A DNA stretch of 64,000 nt from Kitasatospora viridis. GTDB taxonomy: Bacteria > Actinomycetota > Actinomycetes > Streptomycetales > Streptomycetaceae. The stretch covers positions 1,139,501 to 1,203,500 of the forward strand of contig NZ_VIWT01000001.1 in assembly GCF_007829815.1 (NCBI RefSeq). The letters are read 5' to 3'. Under the pieces are notes generated by a model. It was given only the letters and a program-made list of their open reading frames with translations, was not told where the DNA came from and made no database searches. Numbering within the stretch: position 1 is the stretch's first letter; every line of letters begins with the position of its first letter. Shown here one piece after another: positions 25,937-34,190 of the stretch. Made by a program: the position numbers and the translations under genes.

Positions 25937-27535
25937 TCAGGCCAGCGACACCAGGTCGTGGTAGGCCGGGCTCCACAGGTCCTCGACGCCGTCCGGCAGC
26001 AGGATGATCCGCTCCGGCTGGAGCGCGTCCACCGCGCCCTCGTCGTGGGTGACCAGCACCACGGCGCCGCTGAAGGAGCGCAGCGCGCCGAGGATCTCCT
26101 CGCGGCTGGCCGGGTCCAGGTTGTTGGTCGGCTCGTCCAGCAGCAGCACGTTGGCGGAGGAGACCACCAGCGAGGCCAGCGCCAGTCGGGTCTTCTCGCC
26201 GCCGGAGAGCACCCCGGCCGGCTTGTCCACGTCGTCGCCGGAGAACAGGAAGGAGCCGAGGATCTTGCGGATCTGCACCAGGTCGGTGTCCGGCGCGGAG
26301 GAGCGCATGTTCTCCAGCACCGTGCGCTCCGGGTCCAGGGTCTCGTGCTCCTGGGCGTAGTAACCGATCTTCAGGCCGTGACCCGGGATCACCTCGCCGG
26401 TGTCCGGGGCCTCGACGCCGGCCAGCATCCGCAGCAGGGTCGTCTTGCCGGCGCCGTTCAGCCCGAGCACCACCACCCGGGAGCCGCGGTCGATCGCCAG
26501 GTCGACGTCGGTGAAGATCTCCAGCGAGCCGTAGGACTTGGAGAGCCCACTGGCCGTCAGCGGGGTCTTGCCGCACGGGGCCGGGTCGGGGAAGCGCAGC
26601 TTGGCGACCTTGTCGGAGGCGCGCACCTCGTCCAGGCCGGAGAGCAGCTTCTCGGCGCGGCGGGCCATGTTCTGCGCGGCCACCGTCTTGGTTGCCTTGG
26701 CCCGCATCTTCTCGGCCTGGGCGTTCAGCGTGGCGGCCTTCTTCTCGGCGTTGGCCCGCTCGCGCTTGCGGCGCTTCTCGTCGTCCTCGCGCTGCTGCTG
26801 GTACTGCCGCCAGCCCATGTTGTAGATGTCGATCGCGGACCGGTTGGCGTCCAGGTAGAAGACCTTGTTGACGACCGTCTCGACCAGGTCCACATCGTGC
26901 GAGATCACGATGAAGCCGCCCTTGTAGGTGGCCAGGAAGTCGCGCAGCCAGGCGATCGAGTCGGCGTCCAGGTGGTTGGTCGGCTCGTCCAGCAGCAGCA
27001 CGTCGGCGTCGGAGAAGAGGATCCGGGCCAGCTCGACCCGGCGGCGCTGACCACCGGACAGGGTGTGCAGCTCCTGGCCGAGGATCCGGTCCGGCAGGCC
27101 GAGCGCGGCGGCGATGGTGGCGGCCTCGGCCTCGGCGGCGTAGCCGCCCTTGGTGAGGAACTCGGTCTCCAGCCGGGAGTACTTCTTCATCGCGTTGTCG
27201 CGGGTGGCGCCCTTGCCGTTCGCCATCCGCTCCTCGTTCTCGCGCATCTTCTTCAGCACCACGTCCAGGCCGCGGGCGGAGAGGATGCGGTCGCGGGCGA
27301 GCACGTCGAGGTCGCCGGTGCGCGGGTCCTGCGGGAGGTAGCCCACCTCGCCGGAGCGGGTGACCGTGCCACCGGCCGGCAGGCCCTCGCCCGCCAGCAC
27401 CTTGGTGAGCGTGGTCTTGCCCGCGCCGTTGCGGCCGACCAGGCCGATCCGGTCGCCGGGGGCCACCCGGAAGCTGGCGGACTCGATCAGGATGCGGGCA
27501 CCGGCGCGCAGTTCGAGGGCGTTGGCGGCAATCAT
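25937..27535 (-). CDS. ABC-F family ATPase
   Basis: A 532-aa soluble protein with two ABC cassettes and no membrane segment: first Walker A GRNGAGKTTL, signature LSGGQRRRVE, Walker B VLLLDEPTNHLD; second GLNGAGKTTL, LSGGEKTRLA, VLLLDEPTNNLD. Between them (about residues 245-310) is the charged P-site tRNA-interaction linker (QQQREDDEKRRKRERANAEKK in part), rich in Arg and Lys. ABC-F proteins act on the ribosome, as translation factors or in antibiotic protection; the short linker and core-gene surroundings suggest a housekeeping factor. Start ATG 27535. Confidence 0.92.
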   Translation of the reverse strand: MIAANALELRAGARILIESASFRVAPGDRIGLVGRNGAGKTTLTKVLAGEGLPAGGTVTRSGEVGYLPQDPRTGDLDVLARDRILSARGLDVVLKKMRENEERMANGKGATRDNAMKKYSRLETEFLTKGGYAAEAEAATIAAALGLPDRILGQELHTLSGGQRRRVELARILFSDADVLLLDEPTNHLDADSIAWLRDFLATYKGGFIVISHDVDLVETVVNKVFYLDANRSAIDIYNMGWRQYQQQREDDEKRRKRERANAEKKAATLNAQAEKMRAKATKTVAAQNMARRAEKLLSGLDEVRASDKVAKLRFPDPAPCGKTPLTASGLSKSYGSLEIFTDVDLAIDRGSRVVVLGLNGAGKTTLLRMLAGVEAPDTGEVIPGHGLKIGYYAQEHETLDPERTVLENMRSSAPDTDLVQIRKILGSFLFSGDDVDKPAGVLSGGEKTRLALASLVVSSANVLLLDEPTNNLDPASREEILGALRSFSGAVVLVTHDEGAVDALQPERIILLPDGVEDLWSPAYHDLVSLA

Positions 27536-27668
27536 GGCTGGGCGGGACTCCTGGGACGGGAAAGCGGCGGGCAGCTGGTCGGGCCGGGCGGGTGCCGCCG
27601 CTCCTGGGGAGCGAGAACAGCGATGCGGGCCAGTCTACCGGGCACGCCGGAGCTGCCCGGAGGAATAA

Positions 27669-27698
27669 CGCTGGCCCGCCTGAGCGGGCGGGCCAGCG
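27669..27698 (-). terminator. Terminator after the secreted propeller-like gene
   Basis: A perfect 12-bp stem (CGCTGGCCCGCC / GGCGGGCCAGCG) with a six-base TGAGCG loop, 24 bases past the stop codon. Confidence 0.8.
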
Positions 27699-27722
27699 TC
27701 GGGGCGCGGGTCGCGCCCGGGG

Positions 27723-28679
27723 TCACTGCGCGGCGGGGGCCGCCGACGGGGCAGGGCAGGCGCCGGCCAACTGCTCGGCGGCGAACGGCGCCTGCGGGCT
27801 GTCGCAGGGCACCTCGACCACGCCGGTGTCGGAGTCCAGCACCCGGCTGCCGACCAGCGGACCGTCGTCCAGGCGCACCCGGCGGCCGTCCAGCTTGATC
27901 AGCTCGACCCGGTTGCCGCTGTTCAGCATGTAGCCGTGGCCGTCCAGCTTGAAGCCGGTGATCGAGCCGGGCAGCGGGCGGCCGGAGCCGGTGCTGGTGC
28001 AGGAGCGCGGGAGCAGCACGGCGGTGTCGGCGCCAACGGCCCGCAGCGGGTCGAAGAGGCAGCCGGCCGGCGGGCGGGCGTTGAACCTGAGATCTCCGTC
28101 ACGGTCGCGGAAGCCCATGGTCAGACCGGGGGTCAGCACCTGCACCCAGGGCTCCGGCACGGAGACGGTCTGCACGGCCGCGGCGGCCCGCTCCAGCTCG
28201 ATCTCCTTGCGCTGGGCGTCGGTGCGCTGGTCCGCGCCCGGGTCGCCGTCGCCGTGCAGCCAGTCGGACAGGCCGGGCACGGCCCGGTGCCAGCGGACCT
28301 CGTGGTCGCTGACCCGGACCGAGGTGACCATCCCGTCGTCCCAGACCACGATGGCGCTCTGGTCCGGCGAGGAGTCCGCGCCGACCAGCGAGAGGTGCAG
28401 CGCGGTCGCGCCGTCCCGGCGGTAGGACCAGAGCAGCGCGCCGCTGGTGGGGTCGTAGGCCTCCAGGCCGGGGCCGATCTTGAAGTCCGGGGTGACCGGG
28501 TCGGCCGACTGGGCGCTCACCGGGCTGGCCTCCGCCTTGCCGGGCGCGGAGACCTGGTCCCCGAACGGCACCGGCCGGTTGGCGTGCGCGGCGGCACCGG
28601 CTGCGAGCACCAGCAGCACGGCCGCGGCGGGCAGGGCGGACCGAGGGGTCAGGGTTCGAAACGGCTTCCAGGACACCAC
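27723..28679 (-). CDS. Secreted or anchored PQQ-propeller-like protein of unknown function
   Basis: A 318-aa protein. The N terminus has a basic stretch followed by a hydrophobic segment (SALPAAAVLLVLAAGAAAHA), a signal peptide or anchor. The rest contains repeats such as LEAYDPTSGALLWSYRRDG and VSDHEVRWHRAVPG that look like beta-propeller (PQQ-like) blades; four Cys (CLFDP, SCTST, PCDSP, ACPAP) could form disulfides. GTG 28679/28676 is preferred since a TACCCT element lies just upstream (leaderless); ATG-like start at 28733 is an alternative. A role in the cell envelope is only inferred. Confidence 0.65.
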   Translation of the reverse strand: MVSWKPFRTLTPRSALPAAAVLLVLAAGAAAHANRPVPFGDQVSAPGKAEASPVSAQSADPVTPDFKIGPGLEAYDPTSGALLWSYRRDGATALHLSLVGADSSPDQSAIVVWDDGMVTSVRVSDHEVRWHRAVPGLSDWLHGDGDPGADQRTDAQRKEIELERAAAAVQTVSVPEPWVQVLTPGLTMGFRDRDGDLRFNARPPAGCLFDPLRAVGADTAVLLPRSCTSTGSGRPLPGSITGFKLDGHGYMLNSGNRVELIKLDGRRVRLDDGPLVGSRVLDSDTGVVEVPCDSPQAPFAAEQLAGACPAPSAAPAAQ

Positions 28680-29003
28680 CGGAGGGTACCTGGCCGGGGT
28701 TTCGGCGTCAGCACGGCGGGGCCGGTGAACCACTTCGCAGACGGATAACCGGACATTCGGCGGGGGTGGGTCGGCGGGGGAACCACCCCGCTGAGCTGGT
28801 CCGATCCGGTCGAGCGAAGTGCTGACGATCGATCAGGAATCCGTCCTTTTCATCTTGGATTCCACCAGACTCGCGATATCTGCCCACTTTAGGGTGACAT
28901 TCGGCTTTTCTGACGGCTCGTCGGCTTACTGTCGAAGCCCCCAAGCACTGTCGGTACCGGGGTGGACACGGAGCGCCGCCGGAGCCGGACCCGAGGAGAG
29001 ACC
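28680..29003. promoter_or_regulatory. Divergent promoter region of the propeller-like gene and GH26 gene
   Basis: 324 bases with clearly lower GC than the flanks. For the plus-strand gene, TTGGAT (28855-28860) and TATCTG (28877-28882) are separated by 16 bases and could be a -35/-10 pair. No defined operator seen. Confidence 0.35.
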
Positions 29004-30257
29004 ATGCGCATCGGCCGCCTGGCCCTGGCCGCGTCGGCGCTGCTGCTGCTCACCACCGCCGGCATCTCGTCCGGCGGCGATCCGCTGAGCACCGCGGACC
29101 GCACCCCCGCCGCCTCCGACGCCCCGAGCCCGGGCACCGCGCCCGCCCGGGTCGGCCGGGGTGCCGCGCCCAAGCCGACCACCCGGCGGGCCGACCACGA
29201 CGTGCCGTTCGGCGCCTTCGTCGGCTCCTGGGACGACTACATCCCGCAGATCGCCAAGATGGGCGACTGGCTGCACGGCGCCGACCTCCAAGTCGGCCAC
29301 ACGTATCTGGCCGGAAACGGTTGGAGCGACGTGGAGGGCGACACCAAGGTGCTCGCCCTGTGGTCGCAGTGGCGGATGGCCGACCGGAGCCGGACCCTCG
29401 TGCTCAACGTGCCGATGCTGGTGCCCAACGAGGGCGACGTGCCGGACGACCAGGTGGCCGACCTGCTGCACCAGGGCGCCCGGGGCGCCTTCGACCAGCA
29501 CTACCTGCGCCTGGCCCGCAAGCTGGTCGCGCTCGGCGGCGGCGACACCGTGCTGGTGCTCGGCTGGGAGATGAACGGCATCACCTACACCGGCCGCTGC
29601 CGGCCCGACCCGGCCGCCTGGAAGACCTACTGGCGCCGGATCGTCGACGTGATGCGCTCGGTGCCCGGGCAGCGGTTCCGCTTCGACTTCACCCCGAACC
29701 GGGGCCTGGACGACATCGCCTGGACCAAGTGCTACCCGGGCGACGACGTGGTGGACATCATCGGCACCGACAACTACGACCAGCCGGCCGGCGCCACCTT
29801 CGACGACTACGTGCACGAGCCCTACGGCCTAGAGGACCAGGTGGAGTTCGCCGCCAAGCGCGGCAAGCCGGTCTCGTACCCCGAGTGGGGGCTGTTCCGC
29901 AACGGCGACAACCCGGAGTTCGTGCGCCGGATGGTCGAGTGGATGCGCACCCACGACACCGCCTACCAGACCCTCACCGACTACTGCCCGCACGGCTTCT
30001 GGGAGTGCCGGGACAACCCGCGCTCCAGCGCGGTCTACCGGCAGCTGATGAGCGGCAAGGGCGAGCCCGACACCGGGGACCGCCCGACGCCGTCCGGGAC
30101 CCCGACCGCGCAGCCCTCGCAGCCGCCGACCGCGACCCCGACGCCCACCCCGGAGCCGACCGCGACCCCGGAGGAGCCGCTGCTGCCCGACTGGCCGCTG
30201 CTGCCCGGCTGGCCGGACCTGTCCAAGCTGCCCGGGCTCTCGCTGGGCGGCCACTGA
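29004..30257 (+). CDS. Secreted GH26-type glycoside hydrolase
   Basis: A 417-aa secreted protein: signal peptide (MRIGRLALAASALLLLTTAG), a Pro/Ala linker, then a (beta/alpha)8 glycosidase resembling GH26 mannanases and related endoglycanases. The likely acid/base Glu is E189 in LGWEMNGITY and the nucleophile E294 in SYPEWGLF. A Pro/Thr-rich stretch (PTATPTPTPEPTATP) leads to a C-terminal tail with repeated LPxWP motifs. GAGGAGAG is close to ATG 29004. Facing an exopolysaccharide operon, it may trim or release that polymer; the linkage cut is unknown. Confidence 0.82.
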   Translation: MRIGRLALAASALLLLTTAGISSGGDPLSTADRTPAASDAPSPGTAPARVGRGAAPKPTTRRADHDVPFGAFVGSWDDYIPQIAKMGDWLHGADLQVGHTYLAGNGWSDVEGDTKVLALWSQWRMADRSRTLVLNVPMLVPNEGDVPDDQVADLLHQGARGAFDQHYLRLARKLVALGGGDTVLVLGWEMNGITYTGRCRPDPAAWKTYWRRIVDVMRSVPGQRFRFDFTPNRGLDDIAWTKCYPGDDVVDIIGTDNYDQPAGATFDDYVHEPYGLEDQVEFAAKRGKPVSYPEWGLFRNGDNPEFVRRMVEWMRTHDTAYQTLTDYCPHGFWECRDNPRSSAVYRQLMSGKGEPDTGDRPTPSGTPTAQPSQPPTATPTPTPEPTATPEEPLLPDWPLLPGWPDLSKLPGLSLGGH

Positions 30258-30269
30258 GCGGGGCGGCGG

Positions 30270-30306
30270 TGACGGTCCGTCCGGTCGTGTGCCGGACGGA
30301 CCGTCA
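30270..30306. terminator. Bidirectional terminator with an embedded stop codon
   Basis: A perfect 15-bp stem TGACGGTCCGTCCGG / CCGGACGGACCGTCA with a seven-base loop between convergent genes. The minus-strand TGA stop of the FemAB/GNAT-like gene is the end of the 3' arm. Confidence 0.88.
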
Positions 30307-31473
30307 GCGCCGCAGCAGCGCCCGCAGCCGCCGCACCGGCTCGCGCAGCCGCGGTGCCAGGGCCGCCCGGCCGCGCACCGCCGCCAGCCGCAGGCTGAGC
30401 AGCACGGCGCCCCGGCGCGGGCCGAGCAGCAGCCGGTGGTTGTGCTCCCGGTCCGGCCGCCAGCGGGACTTGTACGGCTCGTCACCGCGCATCAGGCTTA
30501 TCACCGGCACCCCGGCCGCGACCGCCTCCGCCAGCCCGGTGGCGAACAGCAGCCCGGCGACGTCGAGGCGCTCGCGCAGCCCGGGGTGCGCGCCGTAGAG
30601 GTAGAGCCCCGCGAAGGTGCGGCCGAGCAGCAGCAGGTCCACGGCGACCAGCTCGCCGTCCAGGTGGTAGCGGTAGACCACCGCCTGGCCCCGCTCGGCC
30701 AGGCCCGCGGTGGACTCGGCCAGGTGGGCGCGGAACCGCTCGGTGGTGTGCTCCGGGGTGACCCCGCGGGTCTCCCACTGCAGCGCGTGCAGCCGCAGCA
30801 GCTCGCCCATCGCCGCGGGGACGGCGGCCGGCTCGACCCGCTCGGCCCGCACGCCGACCGCCTCCAGCTTGCGCTGCTTGGCGCGGCGCTTCTGCGCGGT
30901 GCGGCCCGGCATCCGGTCGTACATCCGCTCCATCGAGACGGCCGGCAGGTGCTGGCAGAGCGAGTCGAGCAGCTGGTGGCGGCGGCCCGACCAGTGGGCG
31001 TAGACCTGGTGGGCGGCCGAGCCGGGCGGCACCTCGCGCAGCTCCAGGGCCTGCCAGGGGCGGCGCAGCGGGAGCGCGGCGGCCAGCCGGGCGGCGGCCT
31101 CGTCGGTGTACCGGTCGTCCAGCAGCAGGTCGGTGCAGTCGATCAGGCCGCCGCCGAGGGCGGTGAGCACGCCGCCGCGGGTGCGGTGCAGGGCGGTCGC
31201 CGCGACCAGCCGGCCGCCGCGGCGGACCAGCACCACCCGCAGCCGGCCGGGGCGGCCGTACTGCCGCCACCAGGAGGCCTGCCAGGCGGCGGCCTGGAAC
31301 GGGGTGGCGGTGGCGCAGCGCTCGGCCAGGTCGTCCCACTCCGCGGCGAGCTCGTCCAGCGCGCCGTCGTCGCGGCGGACCTCGGTCTGCCAGCGCACCG
31401 CCTCCGCCGGGCCCGCCGGGTCGCCCGGGCGGGCGGGGGCGGGCACGGCGGCGGCGCGGCGGGTGTCGGTCAC
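30304..31473 (-). CDS. FemAB/GNAT-like acyltransferase of the exopolysaccharide operon
   Basis: A 389-aa protein of the group with two GNAT-like folds (BioF2/CelD-type acetyltransferase domain): ATPFQAAAWQASWWRQYG in the first half and YRYHLDGELVAVDLLLLGRTF with YLYGAHP in the second. Members sit in polysaccharide loci of actinobacteria and proteobacteria and probably acylate the glycan or its lipid carrier. GTG 31473 overlaps the wzz-like stop (GTGA). It is the last gene of the operon, ending in the bidirectional hairpin. Substrate inferred from context only. Confidence 0.78.
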   Translation of the reverse strand: MTDTRRAAAVPAPARPGDPAGPAEAVRWQTEVRRDDGALDELAAEWDDLAERCATATPFQAAAWQASWWRQYGRPGRLRVVLVRRGGRLVAATALHRTRGGVLTALGGGLIDCTDLLLDDRYTDEAAARLAAALPLRRPWQALELREVPPGSAAHQVYAHWSGRRHQLLDSLCQHLPAVSMERMYDRMPGRTAQKRRAKQRKLEAVGVRAERVEPAAVPAAMGELLRLHALQWETRGVTPEHTTERFRAHLAESTAGLAERGQAVVYRYHLDGELVAVDLLLLGRTFAGLYLYGAHPGLRERLDVAGLLFATGLAEAVAAGVPVISLMRGDEPYKSRWRPDREHNHRLLLGPRRGAVLLSLRLAAVRGRAALAPRLREPVRRLRALLRR

Positions 31474-32270
31474 TTGGCGGCCTGTTCCTTCTCGGGGGCC
31501 TCCTTGGCCGCCGCCTCCTTCTCCTTGGCCGCCTGCTTGCCCACCGCCTCCTTGCCCGCTGCTTCCTTGCCCGCCGCCTGCTTGGCCGGGGCCGGCTTGC
31601 CGGGGGCCTCCTTGGCGGGGGCCGGGACCACGGGCTCGGGCGCGTCACCGGCGGCCGGCGCGGGGCCCGCACCGGGCGCGGCGGCCGGCGCGGTGACCGG
31701 CTGCGCGGCCTGGCCGGGCCGGCGACGGGTCATCAGCACCAGCGAGCCGATCAGCACCCCGGCCGCCCCGCCCACCGCGACGTCGAGCTTGCGGCTCGGC
31801 GTGCTCGGCGCGTCCGGCGCGGCCGCGGCGGCCAGCGGCACCAGCCTGACCCCGGTCTCCTTGCTGCTGGTGTTGCCGAAGGAGACCAGCGCCCGGGCCA
31901 CCGCGTCGGCCGACCTGACCGCGTCCTGGGGGTGGGCGCCGCTGCCGTCGATCTCGATCACCGGTGCGTCCGGCGAGGTGGTGCCGTGCACCAGGTTCGC
32001 CAGCTCGGCGGTGGTCTTGCCGGCGTCCGCCGCGGCCAGCGCCAGCACCTGCGGCTGGCCGGCCAGCCGGCCGTACGCCTGCGCGAAGTTGGTGGTCTGC
32101 GCGGCCTGGGTCTGGTCCACCGGGACCACCACCACGTAGGAGTTGGCCGCGTAGACCGGCGGCGCCAGGAGCGCGTAGCCGGCGCCGCCGACGGCGCCGA
32201 CCGGGATCGCCACGGCCAGCGGCCACCAGCGGCGGGCCGTGCTGCGGATGCTGTGCAGTCGATCGGACAT
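31470..32270 (-). CDS. Wzz-like chain-length/assembly protein with Lys/Ala/Glu-rich tail
   Basis: A 266-aa protein: first helix WPLAVAIPVGAVGGAGYALLA, an extracytoplasmic domain of Wzz type (YAANSYVVVVPVDQTQAAQ, VIEIDGSGAHPQDAVRSADA), and a second helix (LDVAVGGAAGVLIGSLVLM). Wzz proteins set polymer length. There is no tyrosine-kinase domain. The cytoplasmic C terminus (about 85 residues) is low complexity with KEAAGKEAVGKQAA-type repeats that could form a charged helix. ATG 32270 lies two bases from the preceding stop. Confidence 0.8.
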   Translation of the reverse strand: MSDRLHSIRSTARRWWPLAVAIPVGAVGGAGYALLAPPVYAANSYVVVVPVDQTQAAQTTNFAQAYGRLAGQPQVLALAAADAGKTTAELANLVHGTTSPDAPVIEIDGSGAHPQDAVRSADAVARALVSFGNTSSKETGVRLVPLAAAAAPDAPSTPSRKLDVAVGGAAGVLIGSLVLMTRRRPGQAAQPVTAPAAAPGAGPAPAAGDAPEPVVPAPAKEAPGKPAPAKQAAGKEAAGKEAVGKQAAKEKEAAAKEAPEKEQAAK

Positions 32271-32271
32271 C

Positions 32272-33396
32272 TCAGATCTCCCTCTCGGCCGGGACCGGTG
32301 GGAGGCCCCGCCCCAGCCGCTGGTACAGCTCGCCCAGGTGGGCCGCTGTGCGAACAATGTCGTAGTGCGCCACCGCGGCCGGGCGCGGCAGCGGTGCCGC
32401 CGGGCGCCCGGTGGCGAGGTCGAAGAGCGCCGCCCGGTAGGCGGCCTGGGTGGAGGGGAGCTTGCGGGCGCCCGGCGCGGCGTCGGCGGGCAGCTCCTCC
32501 AGCGCCGGGCAGCCGCTGTGCAGGATCGGCAGGCCGGCGGCCAGGCCCTCCAGCACCGCGAGCCCGAAGGTCTCCTCCACCGAGGGGGCGGCCAGCACGT
32601 CCATCGCGGTCAGCAGCTCGGGCACGTCGGCCCGTTCGCCGGCCAGCACGGCGCGCGGGCCGGCCAGCCGGGCCAGCCGGGCGCGCTCCGGCCCCTCCCC
32701 CACCAGCAGCAGCCGGACCTGCCCGGGCAGCGCGGGGAGCACCTGGGCGAGCACGTCGAACCGCTTGCCGGGCACCAGCCGGCCGACCGCGCCGATCACG
32801 AACGCCTCCTCGGGCAGCCCGAGTTCGGCGCGCAGTTCGCGGCGGATCCGGGCCCGCTCCCGCTCGGTGTGCAGGAACCGGCCGGCCTCGATGCCGTTCG
32901 GCAGCACCTCGACCCGCTGCCCGGGCACGCCCCAGTCGCCGAGCGTGCCGGCCACCTGCCGGGAGACCGCCACGGTGGTGCTGCCGAGCCGCTCCGCCGC
33001 CAGGTAGAGCGACTTGACGCCGAGTCCGACCGGGCGCCCCTCGATGGTGCCGGCGTGCAGCGAGTGCTCGGTGGCCAGCACCGCGCGCACCCCGGCCAGC
33101 CGGGCGGCCAGGCGACCGTAGAGGCCGGCCCGGTAGAGGTGGGTGTGCACCACGTCGAACCGGCCGCGCCGGATCAGCCGGGTGAGCCGGGGCAGCACGC
33201 CGAGGTCGCGGTTGCCGCGCATGCCGAGGTCGTGCACCGGCACGCCCTCGGCCCGCAGCGCCTCGGCGACGCTGCCCGGGTTGGTCAGCGCGGCCACCTC
33301 GCAGTGGATCCCGGGCGGCAGGTGACGGATCGTCAGCAGCAGTTGCTGCTCGGCGCCGCCGGCCGCCAGTCCGGTGATGATGTGCAGCACCTTCAC
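32272..33396 (-). CDS. GT4-family glycosyltransferase
   Basis: A 374-aa GT-B fold enzyme (GT4): donor-site signatures AVSRQVAGTLGDWGV, VEVLPNGIEAGRF, GRLVPGKRFD and the EX7E-like PSVEETFGLAVLEGLA. N-terminal VLHIITGLAAGGAEQQLL is typical of glycosyltransferases that add a sugar to a lipid-linked chain in the cytoplasm. GTG 33396 has GGGGAG upstream and overlaps the deacetylase stop by GTGA. Sugar specificity unknown. Confidence 0.88.
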   Translation of the reverse strand: MKVLHIITGLAAGGAEQQLLLTIRHLPPGIHCEVAALTNPGSVAEALRAEGVPVHDLGMRGNRDLGVLPRLTRLIRRGRFDVVHTHLYRAGLYGRLAARLAGVRAVLATEHSLHAGTIEGRPVGLGVKSLYLAAERLGSTTVAVSRQVAGTLGDWGVPGQRVEVLPNGIEAGRFLHTERERARIRRELRAELGLPEEAFVIGAVGRLVPGKRFDVLAQVLPALPGQVRLLLVGEGPERARLARLAGPRAVLAGERADVPELLTAMDVLAAPSVEETFGLAVLEGLAAGLPILHSGCPALEELPADAAPGARKLPSTQAAYRAALFDLATGRPAAPLPRPAAVAHYDIVRTAAHLGELYQRLGRGLPPVPAEREI

Positions 33397-34190
33397 AGGC
33401 TCGCTCCCCGTCTGCGGAGTTCGGTGATGACGTCGCGCAGGCCGTGCCGGCCGCGCTTGGCGCGCAGCCGCCAGGCGCCGTCGCGGTCGCCGACGTAGCA
33501 GCGCGGCAGGGCGAAGCGGCCGGCCAGCGGGCTGTGCCGGATCGCCACCGCGTAGTCGTAGCCGGCCTCCCGGACCGCCCGGGCGGTCGGTCCGTCGACC
33601 GCGCCGTACGGGTAGCAGAAGCCCCGCACCGGCTCGCCGAGCAGCCCGGCCAGCACCGCGCGGCTCTCCCGCACCTCGGCCCGAAGCACCTCGGCGGGCA
33701 CTCCGGGCAGCGCGGTGTGGCTCAGGCCGTGCGAGCCGATCTCCCAGCCGGCGGCGGCGAGGTCGCGGACCTGCTGGTCGGTCAGCAGGGCCTTGCGCGG
33801 CCCCTCGGTGTCCCAGCCGTTGTCGCCGCCGAGCCGCTGGGTGACCACGTAGGCGGTGGCGGTGAAGCCGTAGTCGGAGAGCACCGGGACGACCTGGCGG
33901 GCGAAGTCGGCGTAGCCGTCGTCGAAGGTCAGGCCGACCAGCCGCTCCCGGCGCCCGGCGGCCCGGGCGGCCAGCAGCTCGCGCACGCTGACGCCGCGCC
34001 AGCCGCGCACCGCCAGCCAGCGCATCTGCGCGGCGAACCGCTCGGGGCTGACGGTGAGCAGGTACGGGTCCTCCTCCTCGTCGGCCACCGAGTGGTACAT
34101 CAGGATCCACGGCATGGCCGCCCGGCGGACCGGCCCGGTCCCCGTGTCCTGACGCGGCAGCCTGGCACCGTGGGTGAGTTCAGCGACCAT
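33393..34190 (-). CDS. Polysaccharide deacetylase (NodB domain)
   Basis: A 265-aa CE4-type deacetylase. The metal triad is in LTFDDGYADF (Asp-Asp) and IGSHGLSHTALP (HxxxH), and FCYPYGAVD is the third conserved motif. No clear signal peptide is seen: MVAELTHGARLPRQDTG precedes WILMYHSV. It overlaps the flippase stop by 11 bases; GGAAGGA lies upstream of ATG 34190. An internal ATG (34115) would start right at MPWILMYHSV. It probably removes N-acetyl groups from the glycan. Confidence 0.85.
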   Translation of the reverse strand: MVAELTHGARLPRQDTGTGPVRRAAMPWILMYHSVADEEEDPYLLTVSPERFAAQMRWLAVRGWRGVSVRELLAARAAGRRERLVGLTFDDGYADFARQVVPVLSDYGFTATAYVVTQRLGGDNGWDTEGPRKALLTDQQVRDLAAAGWEIGSHGLSHTALPGVPAEVLRAEVRESRAVLAGLLGEPVRGFCYPYGAVDGPTARAVREAGYDYAVAIRHSPLAGRFALPRCYVGDRDGAWRLRAKRGRHGLRDVITELRRRGASL

